In this document: piece after piece, positions 32,546-41,304 of the stretch
Position numbering within the stretch: position 1 is the first letter of the stretch
Layout of the letters: each line of letters begins with the position of its first letter
NCBI RefSeq assembly: GCF_024979315.1
Contig: NZ_JANLCK010000002.1
Coordinates: forward strand, 496,001-560,000
From: Herbiconiux oxytropis
GTDB taxonomy: Bacteria > Actinomycetota > Actinomycetes > Actinomycetales > Microbacteriaceae
Direction of reading: 5' to 3'
Length of the DNA stretch: 64,000 bases
Notes under the pieces: generated by a model
What the model saw: the letters and a program-made list of their open reading frames with translations, nothing else
What the model was told of the DNA's origin: nothing
Database searches by the model: none
Program-made: the position numbers and the translations under genes

Positions 32546-34162
32546 ATGCCCCCGAGCGTGCGGAGCCTGCTGCGGGATCCGCGGTTCCGGCTCGAGCTGG
32601 CACCCGGTCCGTGGGCCGAGGGCGACGGGCGGCTCGAGGCGCCGATCACCTGGGCGCACAGCTCCGACCTCGCCGATCCGACGCCGTGGCTCGACGAGGG
32701 CCAGCTCCTGCTCACCGACGGCGCCCAGTTCGCGGTCGAGCAGAGCGCCACCGGGCACCACGGCACCGGGCACTCCAGCGCCGGGCACCCCAGCACCCAG
32801 GCTCCGGGGGCCGACCGCGCCCTCCCGGACGGCGCCCGCGATCCGGAACGCGCCTACGTCGACCGCCTGAAGGCCCGCGGCATCCGCGCCCTCGGCTTCG
32901 CCACCGGCGTCGTGCACGACCACGTGCCGCCCGCCCTCGTGAACGCCTGCGCCGCCACCGGGCTCCCGCTGCTCGTGATGGACGAGCAGACGCCCTTCAT
33001 CGGCATCGTCCGCTCGATCGCCGACACGATCGCCGAGGAGCAGCGCGAGCGGCTCGAGTGGTCGCTCGACGCCCAGCGCGCCGTCGCCAGGGCCGCGCTC
33101 CGCGTCGACGGCCTCGGCGCCATCCTGCTCGAGCTCTCGCGCCGGCTCGACTGCTGGGTGGCGCTGTTCGACTCGGCAGGCACCGTGCTGCGCGTCCCCG
33201 GCCTCCGCGGTGTGCCCGCCGAGCTCACGCGCGTCGTGGCGGAGGCGGTGACCTCGGCGCTCGGCCGGGGCTCGCGGGCCGGGCTCAGCATCATCGAGGC
33301 GGGCGGGGGCATCTCGCTGCAGACGCTCGGCCAGCGCGGTCAGTTGCGGGGAGTGCTCGCCGTGGGCGCCTCGGAGCCCCTCGACGCGGCCGGCAACGAC
33401 CTCGTGGCGAGCGTGATCGGGCTTGCGAGCATCGCCCTCGAACAGCGTCGGGGCCTCGACGCGGCCAGGCGCCGCCTCCGCACCGGCCTCTTCGAGCTCG
33501 TGCTCTCCGGGGTCGTCGACGTGGCCGACCGCACCGCCGTGAGCCTCTGGGGGCCGCTGCCGCCCGAGCCCGTGCGGCTCGCGATCGTGGTGGGCGAGGT
33601 GCACGGCCAGGCGCTCCTCGACGAGCTCGAGCTGCAGGCCGACGAGAACAGCGGCCGCTTGTTCTTCGCCGAGCGCGACGACGAGATCCTCATCGTCACG
33701 CCGCACGACGACCTCGCGGCCTCGGAGGCCCTGCTCGCCCGGCACGGGCTCGCGGCGGGTGTCTCGGGCCCCGTGCCCTGGCACGAGCTCACGCGGGGCC
33801 TCGGCGAGGCCCGTCATGCGGCCGGATCCGTCACGCGCGAGAGCGCCGTGGTGCTCTTCGAACAGCTGGCCGAGCAGGGCATGCACGGACTGCTGGTGGC
33901 CTCGGGCGGCGACCGGGTGGCGAAGCGGATGCTGCAGCCGCTGATCGACCTGCCGCCGGCCGAGCGCGACACGGCGCTCACGACGCTGCGGGTGTGGCTG
34001 CAGCACAACGGCGCGTGGGATCCGGCCGCGCGGGAGCTCGGCACCCACCGCCACACCCTGCGCAACCGGGTGCGCGCGGCCGAGACCCTGCTGGGCCTCG
34101 ACCTCGACACCTTCGCGGCCCGCACCGAGCTCTGGTCGGCCCTCCAGCTCGTGACGCCCTAG
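32546..34162 (+). CDS. PucR family transcriptional regulator
   Basis: A 538-residue regulator. The N-terminal PucR ligand-sensing domain (about 1-150) contains ITWAHSSDLADPTPWLDEGQLLLTDG. A central GGDEF-like/CdaR region follows, and the C-terminal HTH_30 reads LQHNGAWDPAARELGTHRHTLRNRVRAAE. A His/Gly/Ser-rich insert near residues 70-84 comes from three 15-bp repeats. ATG at 32546 has GGAAGGAG upstream. It is convergent with and overlaps mmsA. PucR-type proteins often control nearby nitrogen or amino-acid catabolism, so control of mmsA is possible. Confidence 0.9.
   Translation: MPPSVRSLLRDPRFRLELAPGPWAEGDGRLEAPITWAHSSDLADPTPWLDEGQLLLTDGAQFAVEQSATGHHGTGHSSAGHPSTQAPGADRALPDGARDPERAYVDRLKARGIRALGFATGVVHDHVPPALVNACAATGLPLLVMDEQTPFIGIVRSIADTIAEEQRERLEWSLDAQRAVARAALRVDGLGAILLELSRRLDCWVALFDSAGTVLRVPGLRGVPAELTRVVAEAVTSALGRGSRAGLSIIEAGGGISLQTLGQRGQLRGVLAVGASEPLDAAGNDLVASVIGLASIALEQRRGLDAARRRLRTGLFELVLSGVVDVADRTAVSLWGPLPPEPVRLAIVVGEVHGQALLDELELQADENSGRLFFAERDDEILIVTPHDDLAASEALLARHGLAAGVSGPVPWHELTRGLGEARHAAGSVTRESAVVLFEQLAEQGMHGLLVASGGDRVAKRMLQPLIDLPPAERDTALTTLRVWLQHNGAWDPAARELGTHRHTLRNRVRAAETLLGLDLDTFAARTELWSALQLVTP
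32753..32797 (+). repeat. In-frame 15-bp minisatellite in the PucR gene
   Basis: Three consecutive 15-nt units starting GGGCAC code for GHHGT, GHSSA and GHPST. The unit length is the same as in the acetyltransferase repeat at 6467-6586. Confidence 0.85.
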
Positions 34163-35667
34163 TTCTGCGGGAAGCCCAGGTTGATGCCGCCGTGGGAGGG
34201 GTCGAGCCAGCGGCTCGTGATGGCCTTCTGCTGCGTGTAGAAGCGCACGCCCTCGGCACCGTGCGCCTTGGTGTCGCCGAACAGGGAGGCCTTCCAGCCG
34301 CCGAACGAGAAGGTCGCCACGGGAACCGGGATCGGCACGTTGATGCCGATCATGCCCACCTGGATCTCGTTCTGGAACCGGCGCGCCGCTCCGCCGTCGT
34401 TCGTGAAGATCGCGGTGCCGTTGCCGAACGCACCGGTGTTGATGAGCGCCACGCCCTCCTCATAGGACTGCACGCGCACGATCGAGAGCACCGGTCCGAA
34501 GATCTCCTCGGTGTAGACGCGTGAGGTCGTGGGCACGTCGTCGATGAGGGTGGGCCCGAACCAGAAGCCGTTCGGGTCGCCGTCGACCTCGATGCCGCGC
34601 CCGTCGACCACCACGGTCGCGCCGTCCTCGAGGGCGATGTCGACGTAGGAGGCCACCTTGTCGCGGTGCGCCTCGGTCACGAGGGGGCCCATGTCGCAGC
34701 CGCGACGGCCGTCGCCGATCCGGAGACCCGCCATGCGCGACGAGATCTTCGCCACGAGCTCGTCGGCCACGGGCTCCACCGCCACGAGCACCGAGATGGC
34801 CATGCAGCGCTCGCCCGCCGAGCCGAATCCGGCGTTGATGGCGGAGTCGGCCACGAGGTCGAGGTCGGCATCCGGGAGCACGAGCATGTGGTTCTTCGCC
34901 CCGCCGAGCGCCTGCACGCGCTTGCCGTGCTTCGTGCCGGTCTCGTAGACGTACTGTGCGATGGGAGTCGAGCCCACGAACGAGATCGCCGCAACGTCGG
35001 GGCTCGTGAGGAGGCCGTCGACGGCCTCCTTGTCGCCGTTCAGCACGGTGAAGACTCCGTCGGGGAGCCCGGCGTCCTTCCACAGCCTCGCGAGCCAGAG
35101 CGCGGCGGAGGGATCCTTCTCGCTCGGCTTCACGACCACGGTGTTGCCGGCCGCGATGGCGATCGGGAAGAACCACATCGGCACCATGGCCGGGAAGTTG
35201 AAGGGACTGATGATGCCGACGACTCCGACGGGCTGCTTGGTGGAGTAGACGTCGATGCCGGTCGAGACCTGCTCGGAGTACTCGCCCTTGAGGTGGTGGG
35301 CGAGCCCGGTCGCGAACTCCACGACCTCCTGGCCGCGGTTGATCTCACCGAGCGCGTCGGAGAGCTCCTTGCCGTGCTCGCTCGTGATGATCTCGGCGAG
35401 CTCGCCCTTGCGGGCATCCAGGAGCTCGCGGAATCTGAACACGATCGACTGCCGCTTCGTGAGCGAGAGGTCGCGCCAGGCGGGGAAGGCCGCTGCCGCG
35501 CTCGCGATGGCCGCGGCGATCTCGGCCTGATCGGCGAGGGCCACGCGCTTGGTCTCCACGCCGAGGGCGGGGTCGAAGACGGGGGCGGTGCGGCCAGAGT
35601 GCGAGGGCGACTCGGCGCCCTCGATCCAGTGGGGCACGACGGGGAGTTCGGAGGTTTCGGTCGACAT
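34159..35667 (-). CDS. mmsA: CoA-acylating methylmalonate-semialdehyde dehydrogenase
   Basis: A 502-residue aldehyde dehydrogenase that converts (methyl)malonate semialdehyde to propionyl- or acetyl-CoA in valine, inositol or beta-alanine catabolism. Family marks are ISPFNFPAMVPMWFFPIAIA, the catalytic Cys in GSAGERCMAIS, and IPVPVATFSFGGWKASLFGD near the end. No other inositol or valine genes are adjacent. TAGCCT lies 6 nt before the ATG (leaderless type). It is convergent with the PucR regulator. Confidence 0.94.
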   Translation of the reverse strand: MSTETSELPVVPHWIEGAESPSHSGRTAPVFDPALGVETKRVALADQAEIAAAIASAAAAFPAWRDLSLTKRQSIVFRFRELLDARKGELAEIITSEHGKELSDALGEINRGQEVVEFATGLAHHLKGEYSEQVSTGIDVYSTKQPVGVVGIISPFNFPAMVPMWFFPIAIAAGNTVVVKPSEKDPSAALWLARLWKDAGLPDGVFTVLNGDKEAVDGLLTSPDVAAISFVGSTPIAQYVYETGTKHGKRVQALGGAKNHMLVLPDADLDLVADSAINAGFGSAGERCMAISVLVAVEPVADELVAKISSRMAGLRIGDGRRGCDMGPLVTEAHRDKVASYVDIALEDGATVVVDGRGIEVDGDPNGFWFGPTLIDDVPTTSRVYTEEIFGPVLSIVRVQSYEEGVALINTGAFGNGTAIFTNDGGAARRFQNEIQVGMIGINVPIPVPVATFSFGGWKASLFGDTKAHGAEGVRFYTQQKAITSRWLDPSHGGINLGFPQN

Positions 35668-35673
35668 GCCCCG

Positions 35674-35679
35674 AGGCTA
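35674..35679 (-). promoter_or_regulatory. Putative -10 element (TAGCCT), leaderless mmsA
   Basis: TAGCCT on the minus strand ends 6 nt before the mmsA ATG. Confidence 0.5.
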
Positions 35680-35791
35680 CGGTCGGCGCGGAGCGCGAGC
35701 GGTGCCAGAGTGTCGAACGACGGATGCCGCGGTGCACGATCTGGCAGCGCTCTGGCACCGATCTGCCACAGCGCTCGCGATCGTCTCCCGA

Positions 35792-36268
35792 TCAGGCGGG
35801 GAGCGCTGCCTCGATCGCGGCGATGATCGCGGGGTCGTCCGGCACCGTGGAGGGGCGGAACCGCTGCACGCCGGAGGGCGTCACGAGGAACTTCTCGAAG
35901 TTCCACGTGACCCGCCCGGCCTTGCCCTCGGCATCCGGTGTCTCGGTGAGCGACTTGTAGAGCGGATGCGCCGCGCGGCCGTTCACCTTGACCTTCTCGA
36001 ACATGGGGAAGGTGATTCCCCACGTCATCGAGCAGTACTGCTTGATCTTCTCCGTGTCGCCGAGCTCCTGCAGGAACTGGTTGCTCGGGAAGCCGAGCAC
36101 CGTGAAGCCGCGGTCGCCGTAGCGCTTCTGCAGCTCCTCGAGCGTCTCGTACTGCGGAGCGAGCCCGCAGCGCGACGCCACGTTCACGATGAGCCTCACC
36201 GGCGCGAAGTCGGCCAGGGTGGCGGGGGCGCCGTCGATCGTGGTCAGGGGGATCTCGTCGAGGTTCAC
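35792..36268 (-). CDS. Glutathione peroxidase family protein
   Basis: A 158-residue thioredoxin-fold peroxidase with catalytic Cys34 (NVASRCGLAPQY), conserved Gln in FPSNQFLQELG and Trp/Asn in VTWNFEKFLV. Cysteine-type members in actinobacteria usually take electrons from thioredoxin or mycothiol systems rather than glutathione. GTG at 36268 is chosen because TAGAGT lies 7 nt upstream and it gives the normal length. Confidence 0.92.
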   Translation of the reverse strand: MNLDEIPLTTIDGAPATLADFAPVRLIVNVASRCGLAPQYETLEELQKRYGDRGFTVLGFPSNQFLQELGDTEKIKQYCSMTWGITFPMFEKVKVNGRAAHPLYKSLTETPDAEGKAGRVTWNFEKFLVTPSGVQRFRPSTVPDDPAIIAAIEAALPA

Positions 36269-36275
36269 GCGCGCT

Positions 36276-36281
36276 ACTCTA
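36276..36281 (-). promoter_or_regulatory. Putative -10 element (TAGAGT), leaderless peroxidase
   Basis: TAGAGT on the minus strand ends 7 nt before the GTG at 36268. It supports this start over longer in-frame options. Confidence 0.5.
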
Positions 36282-36319
36282 CGCCCGTCGCCCGCGAGCC
36301 CACCCGGCAGAATGGTCGG

Positions 36320-37636
36320 ATGACAGGCAGCCTGCACGAACAGCGCGACGAGCGGGCGCGCGTGCAGCGGCGCACCCTCGCGGTGGTGGTGCTGAGCCAG
36401 GTGCTCGGCGGTGCGGGGCTGGCCGCGGGAGTGACCGTCGGCGCCCTGCTGGCCCAGGAGATGCTCGGCTCCGAGAGCCTCGCCGGAGTCTCGACCGCGC
36501 TGTTCACGCTCGGCTCGGCGCTCACGGCGTACGTCATCGGCCGCATCACGCAGCGCTCGGGCCGGCGCCTCGGCCTCGGCATCGGGTTCGCGGCGGGCGG
36601 GCTCGGCGCGATCGGCATCGTGGTGGCCGCGGTCACAGGCGGCGTGGTGCTGCTGTTCGTGAGCCTGTTCGTCTACGGCGCGGGCACCGCCACCAACCTG
36701 CAGGCGCGCTACGCGGGCACGGATCTCGCCACGCCGGCCCGCCGAGGCACCGCGGTGAGTATCGCCCTGGTCTCCACCACCGTCGGAGCCGTCGCCGGCC
36801 CCAACCTCGTGGAGCCGCTCGGCGAGCTCGCGCTCGGCCTCGGCATCCCGGCGCTCGCGGGCCCGTTCCTGCTCGCGGCGGCGGCGTACCTCGCGGCCGG
36901 CGCGGTGCTCCTTGTGCTCCTCCGCCCCGATCCTCTCCTCCTGGCGCGCCGCCTCGACGCGGCGTCGGCCTCCGCCGCCGTTTCTGCGCCTGCTGCCGCG
37001 CCTGCGCGCGGGCGGGTGTCAGCGCCCAGCGCGAGCGCCCCGCCTCCGCCCCCGCCCCGCCCGGGCACGGGTGCCTACGTGGGCGCCGCCGTCATGGTCC
37101 TCACCCAGATCGCGATGGTCGCCATCATGACCATGACCCCCGTGCACATGCGCGCCCATCACCACGACCTCGGCGACGTGGGCCTCGTGATCGGCGTCCA
37201 CATCGGTGCGATGTACCTCCCCTCCCTCGTCACCGGTGCGCTCGTCGACCGCATCGGCCGCACGCCCATGGCGATCGCGGCGGGGGTCACCCTCCTCGCC
37301 GCGGGCATCACGGCGGCCCTCGCCCCGGGAGACGACCTCCTCCTGCTGATCGTCGCCCTGGCTCTGCTCGGCCTCGGCTGGAACTTCGGCCTCATCGCCG
37401 GGACCGCCCTCGTGGTCGACAACACGGTGCCGGCCAACCGCGCCCGCGTGCAGGGCACCCTCGACGTGCTCATCGCGCTCTCGGGCGCCGGCGCCGGGGT
37501 CATGTCGGCGGCGGTGATGGCCGGCACGAGCTACTCGGTGCTCTCGCTCGCCGGCGGCGTGCTCGCCCTCCTCCTCATCCCCGTCCTCCTCTGGGCCCGC
37601 GGTCGCGCCCCGTCCCCGCCCCCGCCCCCGACTTGA
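36320..37636 (+). CDS. MFS transporter
   Basis: A 438-residue transporter with 12 hydrophobic helices and motif A-like YVIGRITQRSGRRLG and TGALVDRIGRTPMAI. A long Ala/Pro linker (about 215-258) joins the two halves. CAGAAT lies 6 nt before the ATG. The stop codon TGA is supplied by the first bases of the 88-bp palindromic element copy 2. The substrate is unknown. Confidence 0.87.
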   Translation: MTGSLHEQRDERARVQRRTLAVVVLSQVLGGAGLAAGVTVGALLAQEMLGSESLAGVSTALFTLGSALTAYVIGRITQRSGRRLGLGIGFAAGGLGAIGIVVAAVTGGVVLLFVSLFVYGAGTATNLQARYAGTDLATPARRGTAVSIALVSTTVGAVAGPNLVEPLGELALGLGIPALAGPFLLAAAAYLAAGAVLLVLLRPDPLLLARRLDAASASAAVSAPAAAPARGRVSAPSASAPPPPPPRPGTGAYVGAAVMVLTQIAMVAIMTMTPVHMRAHHHDLGDVGLVIGVHIGAMYLPSLVTGALVDRIGRTPMAIAAGVTLLAAGITAALAPGDDLLLLIVALALLGLGWNFGLIAGTALVVDNTVPANRARVQGTLDVLIALSGAGAGVMSAAVMAGTSYSVLSLAGGVLALLLIPVLLWARGRAPSPPPPPT

Positions 37637-37715
37637 CAGTACCTGCGCCCAAAGCCGCCGACTTGGCACATCTTGTGTCAAGTGGCCGGCTATAGGCACA
37701 GCTACTGTCAAGTCG
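37628..37715. repeat. 88-bp nested palindromic element, copy 2
   Basis: It shares the outer CCGACTTGACAGT / ACTGTCAAGTCG arms and the central hairpin around GGCACATCTTGTGTCAAGT with copy 1 at 16634-16722. The flanks of the hairpin differ, but base pairing is partly kept. It overlaps the end of the MFS gene. Confidence 0.85.
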
Positions 37716-37775
37716 ATGCCGGCCCGGGCCTCCTCTCAGGTGGGCCCGGACGCCGCCGCCTAGCATGAGCGGCAC

Positions 37776-38969
37776 ATGGAACTCTTCGTCGACATCGTGC
37801 TGCTCGTGATCGCCCTCCTCGCCGTCGCGGCGGGCTGGCGCCGCGGCGCCCTCGTGACCGCGGCCTCGCTCGCGGGCATCGTGGCGGGCGCCCTCCTCGC
37901 GACCCTCGCCGCCCCTCCGCTCGTCGAGTGGCTCGCCACCGTCGGCTGGGCCGAGGCCTGGCAGCGCGCCGTGGCGGCCGGCCTCGTGCTCATCCTGAGC
38001 ATCTCCATCGCGATCGGCCTCCTCACCCTCCTGGCGCGACTCCTCCGCGGTGTCATCGGTGTCGTGAAGATCGGCCGCGGCATCGACTCGCTCGGCGGTG
38101 CCGTGCTCGGCCTCCTCACCTGGGGCGTCGTGGTGTGGCTCCTCGCCGGCCTCCTGCAGTCCACCGGCATCCTCCCCGTCACGCAGCTCGTGCAGAGCTC
38201 GAAGGTGGTCGCCACCCTCGACGCGATCGCGCCCGTGCCCTCCCAGACGGCCCTCGGCACCATCGGCGAGGCGCTCGACGACTCGGGCTTCCCCGAGGTC
38301 TTCGCCTTCGACTCCGAGACCATCCAGGGCGCCCCACCGCCAGACCCCGATGTCCCGGACGCCGTCAACGCGGCGGCCGGCTCGGTGGTCAAGGTGCTCT
38401 CCTCGGCCCCCCGCTGCGGCAGCGACGCCGAGGGCAGCGGCTGGGTCGTGGCCGACGACCGCATCGTCACCAACGCCCACGTCGTCTCCGGCTCCGACGA
38501 GCTCTTCGTGCAGGTCGGCGGCATCGGGCGCCTCCTCGACGCCGAGCTCGTGGTGTTCGACCCCGACCGCGACCTCGCGGTGCTCGCCGTGCCCGGCCTC
38601 GACGCCGCCCCCCTCCCGCTCGGCACCGAGCTCCTCGCGGGAGACTCCGCGGTGGTGGCCGGCTTCCCCGAGAACGGCTCCTACAAGACGGTCTCGTCCC
38701 GCGTGCGCGAGGTGCTCACCGCGGTGGGCAGCGACATCTACGAGGCGGATCCGGTGACCCGCGAGATCTACTCACTCCGCTCCGACATCCGTCCGGGCAA
38801 TTCCGGTGGACCCCTGTTCGACGTGAGCGGGCAGGTCGTGGGCATCGTCTTCGCCCGCTCCACCCTCGATGCGGAGACCGGCTACGCGATGACTCTCGAC
38901 GAAGCCGCCCCCGTGCTCGAGGCCGTCTCCTCGAGCGAGCCCGTGGCATCCGGAGCCTGCTCGGGCTGA
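37776..38969 (+). CDS. marP: MarP-type membrane-anchored periplasmic serine protease
   Basis: A 397-residue protein with four N-terminal membrane helices (CvpA/colicin V domain, about 1-135) and a trypsin-like domain. His235 (TNAHVV), Asp264 (FDPDRD) and Ser343 (GNSGGPL) form the triad, and Cys214 and Cys395 could pair. Length, triad numbering and the Cys pair match Mycobacterium tuberculosis MarP, an acid-resistance protease that processes peptidoglycan hydrolases. TAGCAT lies 9 nt before the ATG. Confidence 0.93.
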   Translation: MELFVDIVLLVIALLAVAAGWRRGALVTAASLAGIVAGALLATLAAPPLVEWLATVGWAEAWQRAVAAGLVLILSISIAIGLLTLLARLLRGVIGVVKIGRGIDSLGGAVLGLLTWGVVVWLLAGLLQSTGILPVTQLVQSSKVVATLDAIAPVPSQTALGTIGEALDDSGFPEVFAFDSETIQGAPPPDPDVPDAVNAAAGSVVKVLSSAPRCGSDAEGSGWVVADDRIVTNAHVVSGSDELFVQVGGIGRLLDAELVVFDPDRDLAVLAVPGLDAAPLPLGTELLAGDSAVVAGFPENGSYKTVSSRVREVLTAVGSDIYEADPVTREIYSLRSDIRPGNSGGPLFDVSGQVVGIVFARSTLDAETGYAMTLDEAAPVLEAVSSSEPVASGACSG

Positions 38970-39043
38970 GCCACACACGGGTATGTGTACACCGTTCACA
39001 TGTTCTGCTAGCGTGTGCTCCACACCGACCAGAGGAGAGCGCG

Positions 39044-39457
39044 ATGACCACCCTGAACCCGTACATCAACTTCCGTGGCGAGGCCCGGGCCGCAGGCGAG
39101 TTCTACCACTCGGTCTTCGGCGGCGAGCTCATCCGCAACACCTTCGCCGAGTTCCAGACGCCCACCGAGGAGGGGGAGCAGGAGTGGATCATGCACTCCC
39201 AGCTCACCACCGAGGGCGGTCTCGTGCTCATGGTCTCGGATGTGCCGACCGGCATGGAGTACGACCCCGGCAACAACATCTCGGTCTCCCTGAGCGGCGA
39301 GAGCGAGGCGGAGCTGCGCGGCTACTTCGACAAGCTCGCCGAGGGCGGCACGATCGAGCTCCCGCTCGAGAAGGCTCCCTGGGGCGACTTCTTCGGCCAG
39401 GTGAGCGACCGCTTCGGCATCCACTGGCTCGTCAACGTGACGAACCCGGCCTCGTAG
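39044..39457 (+). CDS. VOC superfamily (PhnB/glyoxalase-like) protein
   Basis: A 137-residue protein with two beta-alpha-beta-beta-beta modules. It starts TLNPYINFRGEARAAGEFYHSVFGG and ends WGDFFGQVSDRFGIHWLVN, typical of PhnB-like VOC proteins whose function is mostly unknown. ATG at 39044 has AGAGGAG upstream. The upstream region has GTGTACACCGTTCACAT with partial dyad symmetry. The stop is 9 bp from a convergent gene. Confidence 0.88.
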   Translation: MTTLNPYINFRGEARAAGEFYHSVFGGELIRNTFAEFQTPTEEGEQEWIMHSQLTTEGGLVLMVSDVPTGMEYDPGNNISVSLSGESEAELRGYFDKLAEGGTIELPLEKAPWGDFFGQVSDRFGIHWLVNVTNPAS

Positions 39458-39466
39458 CGGATCGGG

Positions 39467-39763
39467 TTACTTGGAGGCCTTCTTGTCGGCGCGCTTCTTC
39501 TCCAGCGCCTCCTTCTCGGCCTTCAGCGACGCCACGGTCGACGCGTCGAGCCCGGGGTCCGGCAGCTCCACGAATGCGCTCGACGCGCCCGTGCGCGAGT
39601 GCAGCACCGAGTCGTAGTGGATGACGGCGGCGCGCACGCGGGCGGTCGCCCGATCGCGCTTGCCACGGTTCGACTTCGGGTCCTCGAGCACTGCGACATG
39701 CTTCTCGAGGGCCTTGGTGAGTTCTTTCAGGACCGTTCGGGTCTTCTTCGCCATGGGCGACAT
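39467..39763 (-). CDS. Small basic coiled-coil protein, unknown function
   Basis: A 98-residue, strongly charged and helical protein. A basic N-terminus (MAKKTRTVLKEL) is followed by DPKSNRGKRDRATARVRAAVIHYDS and a Lys/Glu-rich tail predicted to coil. No family was recognised. ATG at 39763 is supported by GGAGG 6 nt upstream; an internal ATG at 39754 is possible. Nucleic-acid association is only a guess from charge. Confidence 0.7.
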   Translation of the reverse strand: MSPMAKKTRTVLKELTKALEKHVAVLEDPKSNRGKRDRATARVRAAVIHYDSVLHSRTGASSAFVELPDPGLDASTVASLKAEKEALEKKRADKKASK

Positions 39764-39822
39764 TATGCCCCTCCGAGGTTAACGGGCCACCGCTCGGCCG
39801 ATTCATGGAGCATGCTGGGCAC

Positions 39823-41304
39823 ATGACCACGACGGCGCAGTCGACAGGCACCCCCGAGACCCCCGAGCTCAAGAAGGTGATGGGGCCCAAGCTGCTGCTG
39901 CTGTTCATCATCGGCGACATCCTCGGCACCGGCATCTACGCCCTCACCGGCCAGGTCGCGGCGGAGGTGGGTGGCGCCGCATGGCTCCCCTTCATCGTGG
40001 CCTTCGTGGTGGCCACCATCACGGCCTGCTCCTACCTCGAGCTCGTCACGAAGTTCCCGCAGGCGGCCGGTGCCGCGCTCTATGCGCACAAGGCGTTCGG
40101 CATCCACTTCGTGACCTTCCTCATCTGCTTCACGGTCATGTCGTCGGGCATCACCTCCGCCTCTGCCGCGGCCGGTGCCTTCGCGAGCAACTTCGTGATC
40201 GGCTTCGGGCTCGGCGAGGGGCCGGGGCTCGCGCTCCTGATCGCGCTGTCGTTCATGATCCTGATCGCGGCCGTGAATCTCCGCGGCGTGGCCGAGAGCG
40301 TGGGGCTCAACGTCGTGCTCACCCTCGTGGAGCTCTCGGGTCTCCTGCTCGTGATCTTCATCAGCTTCTTCGCCATCTTCGGCGGGCAGGCCGACTTCTC
40401 CCGGGTGGTCGCCTTCGACACCCCCGACGACAAGAACGTCTTCCTCGCCATCTCGACGGCCACGTCTCTCGCCTTCTTCGCGATGGTGGGGTTCGAGGAC
40501 TCGGTCAACATGGCCGAGGAGACGAAGAACCCCTCGAAGATCTTCCCGCGGACCATGCTCACCGGCCTCGGCATCACCGCCGTCGTCTACGTGCTGATCT
40601 CGATCGTGGCGGTGGCGATCGTGCCGGTGGGCGAGCTCGCCGGCAACGACACCCCGCTCGTCACGGTGGTGCAGACGGCGGCACCCGACTTCCCGATCTC
40701 GGCGCTCATCCCCTTCATCTCGCTGTTCGCCGTCGCCAACTCGGCGCTCATCAACATGATGATGGCGAGCCGCCTGCTCTACGGCATGAGCAAGCAGGGC
40801 GTGCTGCCGCCGTTCCTGTCACGGGTGCTGCCGAAGCGCCGCACGCCGTGGGCCGCGATCCTGTTCACCACGGTGATCGCCCTCGCGCTCACCTCGTACG
40901 TCTCGATCGACCCCGCCAACCCCATCGCCGTGCTGCTCGGCGGCACCACGTCACTGCTGCTGCTCGCGGTGTTCGCGGTCGTCAACGTGTGCGTGCTGAT
41001 CCTGCGCAGGAAGCCGGTCGAGCACAAGCACTTCCGCACCCCCACGGCCCTTCCCATCATCGGCGCGATCGCATGCCTCTACCTCGTGTTCCCGTGGACC
41101 TCCGGTCGCCCCGTCGACCAGTACCTCATCGCGGGCATCCTGCTGGCCATCGGCATACTGCTCTGGGCGGTGACCTACCTGCATCGCCGGAAGAGCGGCT
41201 ACGGCGGAGCGGCCGCGCTCGACACCACAGCCCTCAAGGTCGTCGCCCAGGATCCCGCCAAGGCCGACCCGGCACCGCCGCGTCGTGACAACATCGAGGG
41301 ATGA
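39823..41304 (+). CDS. APC family amino acid permease
   Basis: A protein of about 493 residues with 12 hydrophobic helices. The first is GPKLLLLFIIGDILGTGIYALTG, with the unwound GTG segment that binds the amino-acid backbone. FFAMVGFEDSVNMAEETKNP is the family motif in helix 6 and the following loop. Cationic or neutral amino acids are likely substrates. ATG 39823 is favoured because CATGCT lies 6 nt upstream; ATG 39805 is an alternative. The stop overlaps the aldo/keto reductase start (ATGA). Confidence 0.9.
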   Translation: MTTTAQSTGTPETPELKKVMGPKLLLLFIIGDILGTGIYALTGQVAAEVGGAAWLPFIVAFVVATITACSYLELVTKFPQAAGAALYAHKAFGIHFVTFLICFTVMSSGITSASAAAGAFASNFVIGFGLGEGPGLALLIALSFMILIAAVNLRGVAESVGLNVVLTLVELSGLLLVIFISFFAIFGGQADFSRVVAFDTPDDKNVFLAISTATSLAFFAMVGFEDSVNMAEETKNPSKIFPRTMLTGLGITAVVYVLISIVAVAIVPVGELAGNDTPLVTVVQTAAPDFPISALIPFISLFAVANSALINMMMASRLLYGMSKQGVLPPFLSRVLPKRRTPWAAILFTTVIALALTSYVSIDPANPIAVLLGGTTSLLLLAVFAVVNVCVLILRRKPVEHKHFRTPTALPIIGAIACLYLVFPWTSGRPVDQYLIAGILLAIGILLWAVTYLHRRKSGYGGAAALDTTALKVVAQDPAKADPAPPRRDNIEG

